NCBI GenBank assembly: GCA_964383905.1
Contig: CAYLJO010000134.1
Location: 1-16,959, forward strand
DNA: 16,959 bases
Direction of reading: 5' to 3'
Source: CAYLJO01 sp964383905
Lineage (GTDB): Bacteria > Acidobacteriota > Blastocatellia > Pyrinomonadales > Pyrinomonadaceae
The notes under the pieces are model-generated. The model saw nothing but the letters and a program-made list of their open reading frames with translations, did not search any database and was not told the origin of the DNA. Shown piece by piece: positions 8,911 through 14,604 of the stretch. The position numbers and the translations under genes were made by a program. The number at the start of each line of letters is the position of its first letter. The first letter of the stretch is position 1.

Positions 8911-10365
8911 TCAATCATGCCTCAGCGCCCTCACCGGATCGATGCGCGCCGCCCGCGAGGCGGGGTAAAGGGCCGCGACGATCGAAATGAAAACCGCAAA
9001 CAGGATTGCGCCTAACCAAAGATATGGCGGGAGTGCGAAGAAATCCACGTAAGATGCGCCCTGCGGTTTCAAGATGAAGCGATAGGCGAGGCGGTTTGCT
9101 AACGCATCTATCCCCCACGCCGCGAGCGTTCCAACGACGCCGCCCGCCAGACCGATCACCGCCGCTTCGACAAAGAAAATAAGTTTAATTTCGCCGTCCT
9201 CCGCGCCGATAGCCTTCATGATGCCGATCTCTCGTGTGCGCTCAAGAATAGACATGATCATAGTGTTGGCGATGCCGAACGAAGCGACGAGCAGGGAGAT
9301 GCCGCCGAGCAGTCCGAGCACCGAATCCATGATCAGAAAGACGGTGCGCAATTGTTCTAACTGGTCGACAATGGAAAAACTCCCGAAGCCGAGTTCGGTC
9401 AAGCGCTTCCGCACGTCCGTCAGCACGACCGGGTCGGTCACGCGAACAACGGCCGAGGCATAGCCGGCGCCCTCGCCCGCGCCGAGTGCCCCGCTCGCGC
9501 GCGCCAGTTGCAAAGCCACCCGGCTTAAATTATCGCTGTGCTCGTCCCTCCAGACACGCGCGGCCCGTAGTGGGATGTAGATGTTTGTGCCGGGCATCAG
9601 CCCACGAAAACGGTTGGCGCCCCCCTCGGCATCCTTCAATACACCGACGATGCGGAAGGAATGCGCGACAAGCCCGTCAGCGGATTGGGCGCTGCCGGGC
9701 GTGTCATCATCCAGAGGGATGCCAAAGAAGTTCGATGGCTCATTATCTTCCTCTTTCCCCCGTATGGGCGGCGCCAGCAGGTCAATGGTTTTGCCTATCG
9801 CGGCCGACGGATTTTCATACCCGAAGTCGCGTACGAAATCTCCGGTCACCACAGCCTCCCCGGCGTCCGGGGTGCTGATCATCGTTCCGGCATCAAACTC
9901 CTGGAAACGCGTGGCCGGGTTGGGGACCAGCGCGCCACTGATTGACTGCATCAGCGGACGATTGTTTGAGCGGACATAAGCGGTAAAGGAGATGTTCGGT
10001 TCAACGGTGGCGACCCCCGGAATATGTTCAATTTCCGCGATGGCTTTGTCGTCGAGCGAGCGTTCGGGATTCTTGTCGGGACGCGGACCGCGGCGCTCTT
10101 CCGGCGGGCGGCTCCCACCGCCGGCCTGCCGATTGAGTCCGGCCGCGACGAGGCTGGAGATCGTGCGACCGAAGATTGTGATCTCGTTGAACAAGTCCAA
10201 TCTTTTGAAACGCGTCACCGTATTGCGCTGCAACCCCAACCCGAAAGAGACCATCGTCACAATGACGGCGACGCCGACGATCACGCCCATCGTCGTCAAC
10301 GCCGCGCGGAGCTTCGCCTCACGCAGGTTACGTAAAGAAAGCGAAAGTATGTCGAAGAAGTTCAT
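8911..10365 (-). CDS. MacB/FtsX-type ABC transporter permease
   Basis: 484 residues. The order is typical of MacB-like permeases: a cytoplasmic amphipathic start, TM1 at about 22-44 (ALTTMGVIVGVAVIVTMVSF), a large periplasmic domain (about 50-340), then three TM helices at about 343-370, 396-420 and 447-468. The FtsX signature ERTREIGIMKAIGA (375-388) and the end motif YPASRAARIDPVRALRHD are clear. Residues 80-105 hold a charged Arg/Pro/Gly-rich insert (GGGSRPPEERRGPRPDKNPE), and about 200-228 is another acidic loop. Such proteins work with a MacB/LolD ATPase to drive export, lipoprotein release or envelope stress responses without moving substrate through the membrane itself. No ATPase gene is next to it; the only one in the window is 6 kb away and incomplete. 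There is no clear ribosome site before the ATG at 10365. Confidence 0.92.
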   Translation of the reverse strand: MNFFDILSLSLRNLREAKLRAALTTMGVIVGVAVIVTMVSFGLGLQRNTVTRFKRLDLFNEITIFGRTISSLVAAGLNRQAGGGSRPPEERRGPRPDKNPERSLDDKAIAEIEHIPGVATVEPNISFTAYVRSNNRPLMQSISGALVPNPATRFQEFDAGTMISTPDAGEAVVTGDFVRDFGYENPSAAIGKTIDLLAPPIRGKEEDNEPSNFFGIPLDDDTPGSAQSADGLVAHSFRIVGVLKDAEGGANRFRGLMPGTNIYIPLRAARVWRDEHSDNLSRVALQLARASGALGAGEGAGYASAVVRVTDPVVLTDVRKRLTELGFGSFSIVDQLEQLRTVFLIMDSVLGLLGGISLLVASFGIANTMIMSILERTREIGIMKAIGAEDGEIKLIFFVEAAVIGLAGGVVGTLAAWGIDALANRLAYRFILKPQGASYVDFFALPPYLWLGAILFAVFISIVAALYPASRAARIDPVRALRHD

Positions 10366-10438
10366 AATAAGAAAAGGATGAATGATGAACGCCGAAACGA
10401 TGAATTAAAAATAGTACATCATCCTCTGCGAAGGATTG

Positions 10439-10453
10439 GCGCAGTTCCTGCGC
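10439..10453 (-). terminator. Small hairpin downstream of the HAD gene
   Basis: GCGCAG, loop TTC, CTGCGC: a perfect 6-bp GC-rich stem 27 bp past the stop of the minus-strand HAD gene and 74 bp before the permease start. No T-run follows on the minus strand, so its job as a terminator is uncertain. Confidence 0.3.
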
Positions 10454-10479
10454 GGAGCTTGCCGGCCGGAGTCATACGA

Positions 10480-11184
10480 TCAGCGCCACTCCGTATCGAA
10501 AACATGATGCACGGCATCCGTAGTCCAATCCGCCAGGCTGGCCGTCACGACATCGGCGCCGGCTGCGCGCAGTTCTCGTTCAGCGACGGTATTCGTGACA
10601 CCGAGGGTGCGCATTCCGGCGGCGCGGCCGGATTGAATGCCGGCCGGAGCATCTTCGATGACCAGACATTCTTCCGGCAAAATCGGTGGGAGACTCTTCG
10701 TGCGACGGTCTTCGTTTAAAAGCTCAAGAGCGCGCAGGCAGCAATCAGGACTAGGCTTGCAAGCACGCACATCATCGGCGCTGACGATGACCGAAAAAGT
10801 GCCATCAAGGTGAACCCGTTCGAGCACATGATCGATCTCGACGCGACGCGCCATGCTGACGAGTCCGAGCGTATAGCGGCGCGATGCAGCCTTCACAAAG
10901 GTCTTAACGCCCGGAAAGAGCGGCAGATCGTCCGCAATCAATTTTCGATGCAACTCCGTCTTGCGCTCGATGACTGTACGCAGAATATCATCGGTTAAAG
11001 TTTTTCCGGCGCGCTCAAATGCCGTACGGACGAATGTTTCATCGTTCATGCCGAGCGCGGAGTAATAATCCTTTTCGGTGAGCGTGATCCCTTCCGGGCG
11101 CAATGAATCTTGATAGGCGTTCAGTTGCAGCGGTTCGTCATTAATAATGACGCCGTTAAAATCAAATAAAATGGCCCGGATCAT
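10480..11184 (-). CDS. HAD-superfamily protein, beta-phosphoglucomutase-like, with Asn in motif I
   Basis: 234 residues, normal for subfamily I HAD proteins with a helical cap. Motif I is FDFNGVIIND (7-16): the nucleophile Asp8 is present but the usual second Asp, the general acid/base, is Asn10. Motif II is Ser110 (LVSMA), motif III Lys143 (ACKPSPDC), and motif IV Glu177-Asp178 (VIEDAPAGI). The cap lies between about residues 15 and 90. Family members act as sugar-phosphate phosphatases or phosphomutases; the Asn may lower or alter activity, so the reaction is left open. The ATG at 11184 has AGGG 5 bp upstream and a plausible promoter about 40-70 bp upstream. The permease gene follows on the same strand after 114 bp, so a shared transcript is possible. 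Confidence 0.88.
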   Translation of the reverse strand: MIRAILFDFNGVIINDEPLQLNAYQDSLRPEGITLTEKDYYSALGMNDETFVRTAFERAGKTLTDDILRTVIERKTELHRKLIADDLPLFPGVKTFVKAASRRYTLGLVSMARRVEIDHVLERVHLDGTFSVIVSADDVRACKPSPDCCLRALELLNEDRRTKSLPPILPEECLVIEDAPAGIQSGRAAGMRTLGVTNTVAERELRAAGADVVTASLADWTTDAVHHVFDTEWR

Positions 11185-11223
11185 GAAGCCCTGCGAGTAC
11201 TGAATTTAGAATAGACCGGATGA

Positions 11224-11253
11224 ATTGTAGAGTGTGCTGCCGGGTGACGGCAA
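11224..11253 (-). promoter_or_regulatory. Likely sigma70-like promoter of the HAD gene
   Basis: Read on the minus strand: TTGCCG (11253-11248; 4 of 6 matches to TTGACA), an 18-bp spacer, TACAAT (11229-11224; 5 of 6 matches to TATAAT). This puts a transcript start near 11217, about 33 nt before the HAD start codon. It sits just past the broken SRAP gene, so the intact gene keeps its own promoter despite the disturbed upstream DNA. Confidence 0.4.
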
Positions 11254-11258
11254 ATCAA

Positions 11259-11620
11259 CTAAGCTAGAGACCGGTAGGGTTTCATGAAGTGCGCGGGGTA
11301 TGGATCAAGCAGGCGCATGAGCGCGGTAGTGTGCTGCTTCGGGCCAAGCCAATCGGTTTCGCGGTGAGGTGGCAAAATAGCCGGCATACGGCTATAGCCG
11401 GCATACGGCTGCGGACTTTGGCGACTAGCTCATTGGGTTCGGTGGTGATAATGACGCACCTGGGTTCAAAGGTGCCTGCTTGATTCTTTTCTTCGTGCCA
11501 CAGGCCGGCAAAGGCAAAGGGTGCTTTATCGGTCAATTCAAAACGGTAAGGGATTTTTACTTTAGCATTCCCTTGCTTCTGCCATTCATAAAAACCGTCA
11601 GTAATAGGTAACGCCCGCGG
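11259..11620 (-). pseudogene. Truncated and frameshifted SRAP (YedK/HMCES-like) gene
   Basis: The minus strand encodes DGFYEWQKQG (from 11599), then DKAPFAFAGLWHEEKNQAGT and CVIITTEPNELVAKVRSRMP, the well-known core of SOS-response-associated peptidase proteins, which crosslink to abasic sites in single-stranded DNA. After RMPAI the frame breaks at a 17-bp tandem duplication (11377-11410). Removing one copy restores RMPAILPPHRETDWL, MRLLDPYPAHFM and a stop at 11259, all expected for this family. The N-terminal half is absent, including the catalytic Cys2 and the first DNA-binding residues; the frame meets a TGA at 11621-11623. It is therefore a dead fragment of roughly the second half of a ~220-residue protein. 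The identification rests on remembered family motifs. Confidence 0.75.
11377..11410. repeat. Perfect 17-bp tandem duplication that breaks the SRAP frame
   Basis: ATAGCCGGCATACGGCT occurs at 11377-11393 and again at 11394-11410 with no spacer. 17 is not a multiple of three, so the second copy shifts the SRAP reading frame; deleting it rejoins the two halves. This is what replication slippage produces. It is perfect, so the event is recent or is an assembly error. Confidence 0.9.
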
Positions 11621-11654
11621 TCATTTTGACTTGCCGCTGGCTCGATGGCGGGCG

Positions 11655-11875
11655 TGGTCACCGATGTCGTCGACCCTCATCTGCGGCGAGCGTGACGCTG
11701 TCCTTGTCGACGCTTGGATGACCATTGAGCACGGGCGCACCCTCGCCGATTGGGTCTCGTCCGCCGAGAAGAACCTCACGACCATCTACTTCACCCACGG
11801 CCACGGGGATGGACGCCGATACTCGATCTGAAACCAAGTGCTCGATCGGGGTAGAAGGCGCGGGCCTATGTGAAT
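11655..11875 (+). pseudogene. N-terminal remnant of an MBL-fold metallo-hydrolase
   Basis: The plus strand reads AWSPMSSTLICGERDAVLVD, then GRTLADWV, KNLTTIYFTHGHGDG: the opening strands of a metallo-beta-lactamase-fold hydrolase up to its metal motif. The motif should read HxHxDH; here it is HGHGDG and the frame ends in a stop at 11829-11831. Beyond the stop a shifted frame gives VLDRG and KARA, matching the following family segment, so decay continues to about 11875. The extreme N-terminus is also missing. The C-terminal end of such a protein lies just to the right on the opposite strand. Confidence 0.6.
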
Positions 11876-11931
11876 TCCACCTCATCCATCATGTTGGGCC
11901 TCCTCGACGTCACCCCGCAGCGTCTTGCAAA

Positions 11932-12040
11932 TCATGCTTTGGCGGCGTTGGCAGCCCCCCCAAAGCGAACCCGGATTGACGCGGTCCGGATACAGTTCCA
12001 GCATTTTGTCGTAGAGTTCGCGCGCCGGGCCGGTTATATC
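11932..12040 (-). pseudogene. C-terminal remnant of an MBL-fold metallo-hydrolase, inverted
   Basis: The minus strand reads ARELYDKMLELYPDRVNPGS, then LWG and, after skipping one base in a run of seven G (C on plus, 11955-11961), AANAAKA and a stop at 11932. This is the usual ending of the same MBL hydrolase family as the plus-strand remnant at 11655-11875. The two pieces face each other, so this end was inverted or came from a second copy. It abuts an alpha/beta hydrolase scrap at about 12021-12040. Confidence 0.5.
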
Positions 12041-12080
12041 CGTAGAATGGAAGCGTCAGGTTCTTGTAGATGTGGCGAAA
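12021..12080 (-). pseudogene. Short scrap of a chloroperoxidase-type alpha/beta hydrolase
   Basis: The minus strand reads FRHIYKNLTLPFYGYNRPGA. The FYGYNRPGA part matches FYGFNRPGA at residues 168-176 of the intact hydrolase at 12681-13535, so this is a piece of a paralogue's cap region. It is only about 20 codons, in a different frame from the fragment before it and overlapping its end. Too short to function. Confidence 0.5.
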
Positions 12081-12412
12081 GCTGTCCTTGCAGCCTCGTC
12101 GATAACCGCAGCGACCTTTGCCGGCTCTTGCAAAATGACCATGTGGCAGGTCGGCAGCGTAGTGACTACGGCGCCCATCCTTTTTGCGGCGGCTGCTTCC
12201 ATCCCTACAGGAAGCATCCGGTCTTTTGCCGAGACGATTGCCCACGTGGGCTTGTTTTTCCACGCCGCTACCGTCAGCTTTTCATCGAACATCGGACCGT
12301 AGCTTTGCCCCTGAACTGCGAGCGCAAGTTTGCGTTCCGCCATCGGCAGTCCTTCCGCAATGTACCCCAGCATGCCTTCGGAGGTTATCGTCGCGAACTT
12401 TTCCCCGTCCAC

Positions 12413-12467
12413 TCGAATCTGTTTCTGTCCTTCGGTCCATCCGAACGGAGAACTCGCGTCGTTGGCG
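12413..12467. repeat. 55-bp sequence, copy 1 (left of the N gap)
   Basis: Identical over all 55 bases to 12568-12622. It ends exactly at the first N. Both copies encode the same stretch (NDASSPFGWTEGQKQIR) of the alpha/beta hydrolase fragment, in different frames only because of the offset of 155. Confidence 0.95.
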
Positions 12468-12567
12468 NNNNNNNNNNNNNNNNNNNNNNNNNNNNNNNNN
12501 NNNNNNNNNNNNNNNNNNNNNNNNNNNNNNNNNNNNNNNNNNNNNNNNNNNNNNNNNNNNNNNNNNN
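12468..12567. other. Scaffold gap of exactly 100 N
   Basis: One hundred unknown bases. The round length is the common placeholder for a gap of unknown size. It is bounded on both sides by the same 55-bp sequence, so the two contigs most likely overlap and no real sequence is missing. Confidence 0.98.
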
Positions 12568-12622
12568 TCGAATCTGTTTCTGTCCTTCGGTCCATCCGAA
12601 CGGAGAACTCGCGTCGTTGGCG
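12568..12622. repeat. 55-bp sequence, copy 2 (right of the N gap)
   Basis: Identical to 12413-12467 and starting at the first base after the Ns. 55 is a standard k-mer length in de Bruijn assemblers, which suits an unmerged contig overlap. Confidence 0.95.
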
Positions 12623-12680
12623 GACTGTCCCACTTCCGGCGCATACGCTGCCACGTAGACAAGGCCGGGTAAGTTAGTCG

Positions 12681-13535
12681 TTACGCCGCCGCTTTCGCTT
12701 GACCTTTAATGAAAGCGAGCAGATCGGAATTGATTTGATCTGCGTTTGTTGTCGGCATGCCATGCGGGAAGCCCGGATAGAACTTTGTCGTAGCATTCTT
12801 AAGCAGCTTGGCGGAAAGCGGTCCGGCATCTGCAAACGGAACTATCTGGTCGTCCTCGCCGTGCATCACCAGCACCGGCACCGTGATCTTCTTCAGATCT
12901 TCGGTGAAGTCAGTCTGCGAGAAGGCTACGATGCCGTCATAATGCGCCTTCGCACCTCCCATCATGCCCTGACGCCACCAGTTCCAGATCACACCCTGCG
13001 AGACCTTCGCGCCAGGCCGGTTGAAGCCATAAAAAGGCCCGGCCGGCAAGTCATAATAGAATTGGGCGCGGTTCGTCGCGACCTGCGCCTGAAAATCGTC
13101 AAAGACTTCTTTGGGTAGCCCACCGGGATTGGCCGCCGTCTTCACCATCAGTGGCGGCACCGCGCTGATAATCGCCGCCTTTGCCACCCGGCTCTCGCCG
13201 TGGCGCGCCAGATAATGCACCACTTCGCCGCCGCCGGTGGAGTGGCCAACGTGTATGGCATTCTTCAAATCCAGATGTGCGGTCAAGGCCGCGAGGTCGT
13301 CGGCATAGTGATCCATGTCATGGCCATCGCCGGTCTGGGTGGAGCGGCCATGCCCTCGCCGGTCGTGGGCGATCACACGGAAACCCTTGCCGAGAAAGAA
13401 GAGCATCTGCGCGTCCCAATCGTCCGCCGAGAGCGGCCAGCCATGGCTGAACACGATGGGCTGCCCTGAGCCCCAGTCTTTGTAGTAGAGATCGATGTTG
13501 CTGGTGTTTTCTTGTCCGACAGTTACGTATGGCAT
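12681..13535 (-). CDS. Chloroperoxidase-type (non-heme) alpha/beta hydrolase
   Basis: 284 residues, full family length. Oxyanion motif HGWPLSADDW (31-40), DRRGHGRS (58-65), nucleophile elbow VGHSTGGGE (96-104) with Ser99, acid HGEDDQIVP (225-233) with Asp229, and His258 (GFPHGM). These define the co-factor-free haloperoxidase/esterase group. Such enzymes act as esterases or perhydrolases; halogenation is a side activity, so the true substrate is unknown. MPYVTVGQENTSNIDLYYKD is a typical start with no signal peptide, so it is cytosolic. A very strong ribosome site (AAAGGAGG, about 13543-13550) precedes the ATG at 13535. It is intact although surrounded by pseudogene scraps, including a piece of a paralogue at 12021-12080. 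Confidence 0.92.
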   Translation of the reverse strand: MPYVTVGQENTSNIDLYYKDWGSGQPIVFSHGWPLSADDWDAQMLFFLGKGFRVIAHDRRGHGRSTQTGDGHDMDHYADDLAALTAHLDLKNAIHVGHSTGGGEVVHYLARHGESRVAKAAIISAVPPLMVKTAANPGGLPKEVFDDFQAQVATNRAQFYYDLPAGPFYGFNRPGAKVSQGVIWNWWRQGMMGGAKAHYDGIVAFSQTDFTEDLKKITVPVLVMHGEDDQIVPFADAGPLSAKLLKNATTKFYPGFPHGMPTTNADQINSDLLAFIKGQAKAAA

Positions 13536-13700
13536 TTGTGATCCTCCTTTCAGAACCGCTTTACTGTTGAGACGGGGATGTTCCGCTTTGGTTTTTCCCG
13601 ACAGGTTACACTATGCTCAATCAGAGCGGGAAGCGCATCACGAGATAGAATGTATTTTTTCCACCACTGTTGTGGGGGTAAGCGCATACCACATTAGTGT

Positions 13701-13786
13701 GATTACTTCGACTTCATTCCCATTGTCGATGGTCACCTCGGGTTGGTGGTCGCCGATGTGGTCGGCAAGGGCATCGGACACCCGCT
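13701..13786 (+). pseudogene. Scrap of a SpoIIE/RsbU-type PP2C phosphatase domain
   Basis: One plus frame reads DYFDFIPIVDGHLGLVVADV then VGKGIGHPL. This matches the hallmark of SpoIIE-type serine phosphatases (GGDYYDF, strand, ADVSGKG), where the Asp residues bind metal. A TAG lies two codons upstream and the frame loses family similarity after 13786. Only about 29 codons remain of a ~200-residue domain, so it is a dead fragment. Confidence 0.55.
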
Positions 13787-13794
13787 CTCACCAG

Positions 13795-14025
13795 ATGCCG
13801 GACTTCGGATCGGTGCTGGAAGGCTCCGACATCGGCGTGAAGCTCTACGGACGTGCCTTGACGCTCTCCCTGCGAGAGGATAATCATCGCGTTTACATCG
13901 CACGGTTTACTATCGCGTCGTTTGCGACTGATAGGGAAGCGCTTGAGGCTTTCATGAAGTTGTGGCGCGGGCCGTTGAAGACGACTGAAGCCACGGGAAT
14001 CAGCAAGACTCGTCGCGACAGGTAG
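13795..14025 (+). pseudogene. Unassigned ORF fragment
   Basis: The open plus frame from an ATG at 13795 gives 76 residues, including GSDIGVKLYGRALTLSLRED and EALEAFMKLWRGPLK. It looks protein-like (alternating strands, then a helix) but I do not recognise it. It has no ribosome site, and the same frame runs upstream through sequence that belongs to the phosphatase scrap in another frame, so it is probably the tail of a lost gene. Confidence 0.3.
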
Positions 14026-14080
14026 AGCGGACACGGGGCGCATGATAAGCGCTATTTATGAGACGCATTTTCGACTTACC

Positions 14081-14094
14081 AGAATAGCTATTCT
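14081..14094. repeat. Perfect 14-bp palindrome AGAATAGCTATTCT
   Basis: A self-complementary site followed directly by TTATTTT, in AT-richer DNA about 90 bp upstream of the small ORF at 14184. It could be a repressor operator or, read on the plus strand, a weak terminator for the debris upstream. Confidence 0.4.
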
Positions 14095-14183
14095 TTATTT
14101 TCACCAAGAGTCAGTGAAGCTGTTAAGGTGAGAGACCGCAACAGGAGCCTGGCTGGGATGAAGCTCAATACAAACAGGCAAAG

Positions 14184-14429
14184 ATGGATGAGAAAATCTT
14201 GCTGTTAAAGCATTTCCTTCAATCATTTTTAGTAGAGAATCGTGCATTCTACGGCATGATGAGTAAAGAGGTGCACAGCTTGACTGAGCAAGAGTGTTTG
14301 GATTATTTCGACACTGTAAAGACGGGCATAGAGGAAATTTTGGAAGAAAAACTGGCGCAGCAGAATGCAGCTCAAAGGCGGTTGGCTGCGAAAAAGGCGA
14401 TTGTTGAATTGCAGCGCAAGCTTTCATAA
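14184..14429 (+). CDS. Small helical protein of unknown function
   Basis: 81 residues, no family recognised. The whole protein looks alpha-helical: LLLKHFLQSFLVENRAFYG, TEQECLDYFDTVKTGIEEIL, then a charged coiled-coil-like end (EEKLAQQNAAQRRLAAKKAI). It has no signal peptide, membrane segment or Cys pair. The ribosome site is poor. The DNA is visibly AT-richer than its neighbours and uses A/T-ending codons, so recent acquisition is possible. Size and charge would suit a small partner or regulatory protein, but this is a guess. Confidence 0.55.
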   Translation: MDEKILLLKHFLQSFLVENRAFYGMMSKEVHSLTEQECLDYFDTVKTGIEEILEEKLAQQNAAQRRLAAKKAIVELQRKLS

Positions 14430-14464
14430 GGTGCCACGGGGCTTAAGAGAGGGGAGTGAGGATT

Positions 14465-14542
14465 ATGCCCACTGACCTGAATCAGTATTTAGCGGAAGTG
14501 GAAAAACTGGAAAAAGCCAGATATGAACTGACTAAACAATGA
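14465..14542 (+). CDS. Very small ORF (25 residues)
   Basis: MPTDLNQYLAEVEKLEKARY followed by ELTKQ. It begins 35 bp after the 81-residue ORF and has a purine-rich leader (GAGAGGGGAGTGAGG), a better ribosome site than its neighbour. The peptide would be one charged helix. The stop lies in the left arm of the hairpin at 14539-14604. It may be a real microprotein, or the N-terminal remnant of a longer gene cut by the hairpin. Confidence 0.4.
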   Translation: MPTDLNQYLAEVEKLEKARYELTKQ

Positions 14543-14604
14543 GCGCCGCAGCGCTGAGTGAAAAGCAGAACTTTGCTGCTTTCATTCATCGCTGCGGCGC
14601 TCAT
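14539..14604. terminator. Large bidirectional terminator-like hairpin with 15-bp perfect arms
   Basis: ATGAGCGCCGCAGCG (14539-14553) pairs perfectly with CGCTGCGGCGCTCAT (14590-14604). Inside, AAAGCAG and CTGCTTT form a second stem around AACTTTG, and the segments between nearly pair, so the whole 66 bp folds as one long imperfect hairpin. It lies exactly between converging genes: the left arm holds the stop of the 25-residue ORF and the right arm touches the stop of the cNMP/DUF1003 gene. No long T-run follows on either side, so a palindromic mobile-type repeat is the alternative. Confidence 0.65.

Larger units (their letters stand above)
12056..12669 (-). pseudogene. C-terminal two-thirds of a second alpha/beta hydrolase, interrupted by scaffold gap
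   Basis: The minus strand begins PGLVYVAAYAPEVGQS near 12669, a strand-6 motif that in this family lies about 20 residues after the GHSxGG nucleophile elbow. That elbow and everything before it are missing; the coding region of the intact hydrolase ends 12 bp away. The frame then meets the 55-bp repeat and the N gap. Collapsing one repeat copy plus the Ns (155 bp) leaves 459 nt in one frame, 152 residues plus stop. The remainder has EGLPMAERKLALAVQGQSYG, the acid-loop region VSAKDRMLPVGME and the His region LPTCHMVILQEPAKVAAVI, ending at 12056. With no nucleophile it should be inactive as drawn. A fuller gene elsewhere joined wrongly by assembly is an alternative. Confidence 0.65.

Noticed and set aside
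12413..12622. 55-bp direct repeats as target-site duplication or CRISPR-like repeats
   Set aside because: Both copies end precisely at the N run and collapsing them restores a reading frame; an assembly overlap explains this better.
11870..12658. 262-residue plus-strand ORF spanning the N gap
   Set aside because: It runs through the Ns and is antisense to recognisable hydrolase fragments.
11280..13960. TTTCATGAAGT at 11280-11290 and 13950-13960 as boundary repeats of an island
   Set aside because: An 11-base match over a 2.7-kb span is expected by chance about once, and no integrase or transposase accompanies it.
14101..14427. 108-residue minus-strand ORF
   Set aside because: Antisense to the better-supported 81-residue ORF; Cys/Ser/Pro-rich composition and no ribosome site or domain.
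14184..14542. Toxin-antitoxin pair
   Set aside because: Neither small ORF shows a known toxin or antitoxin motif, and the second is only 25 residues.
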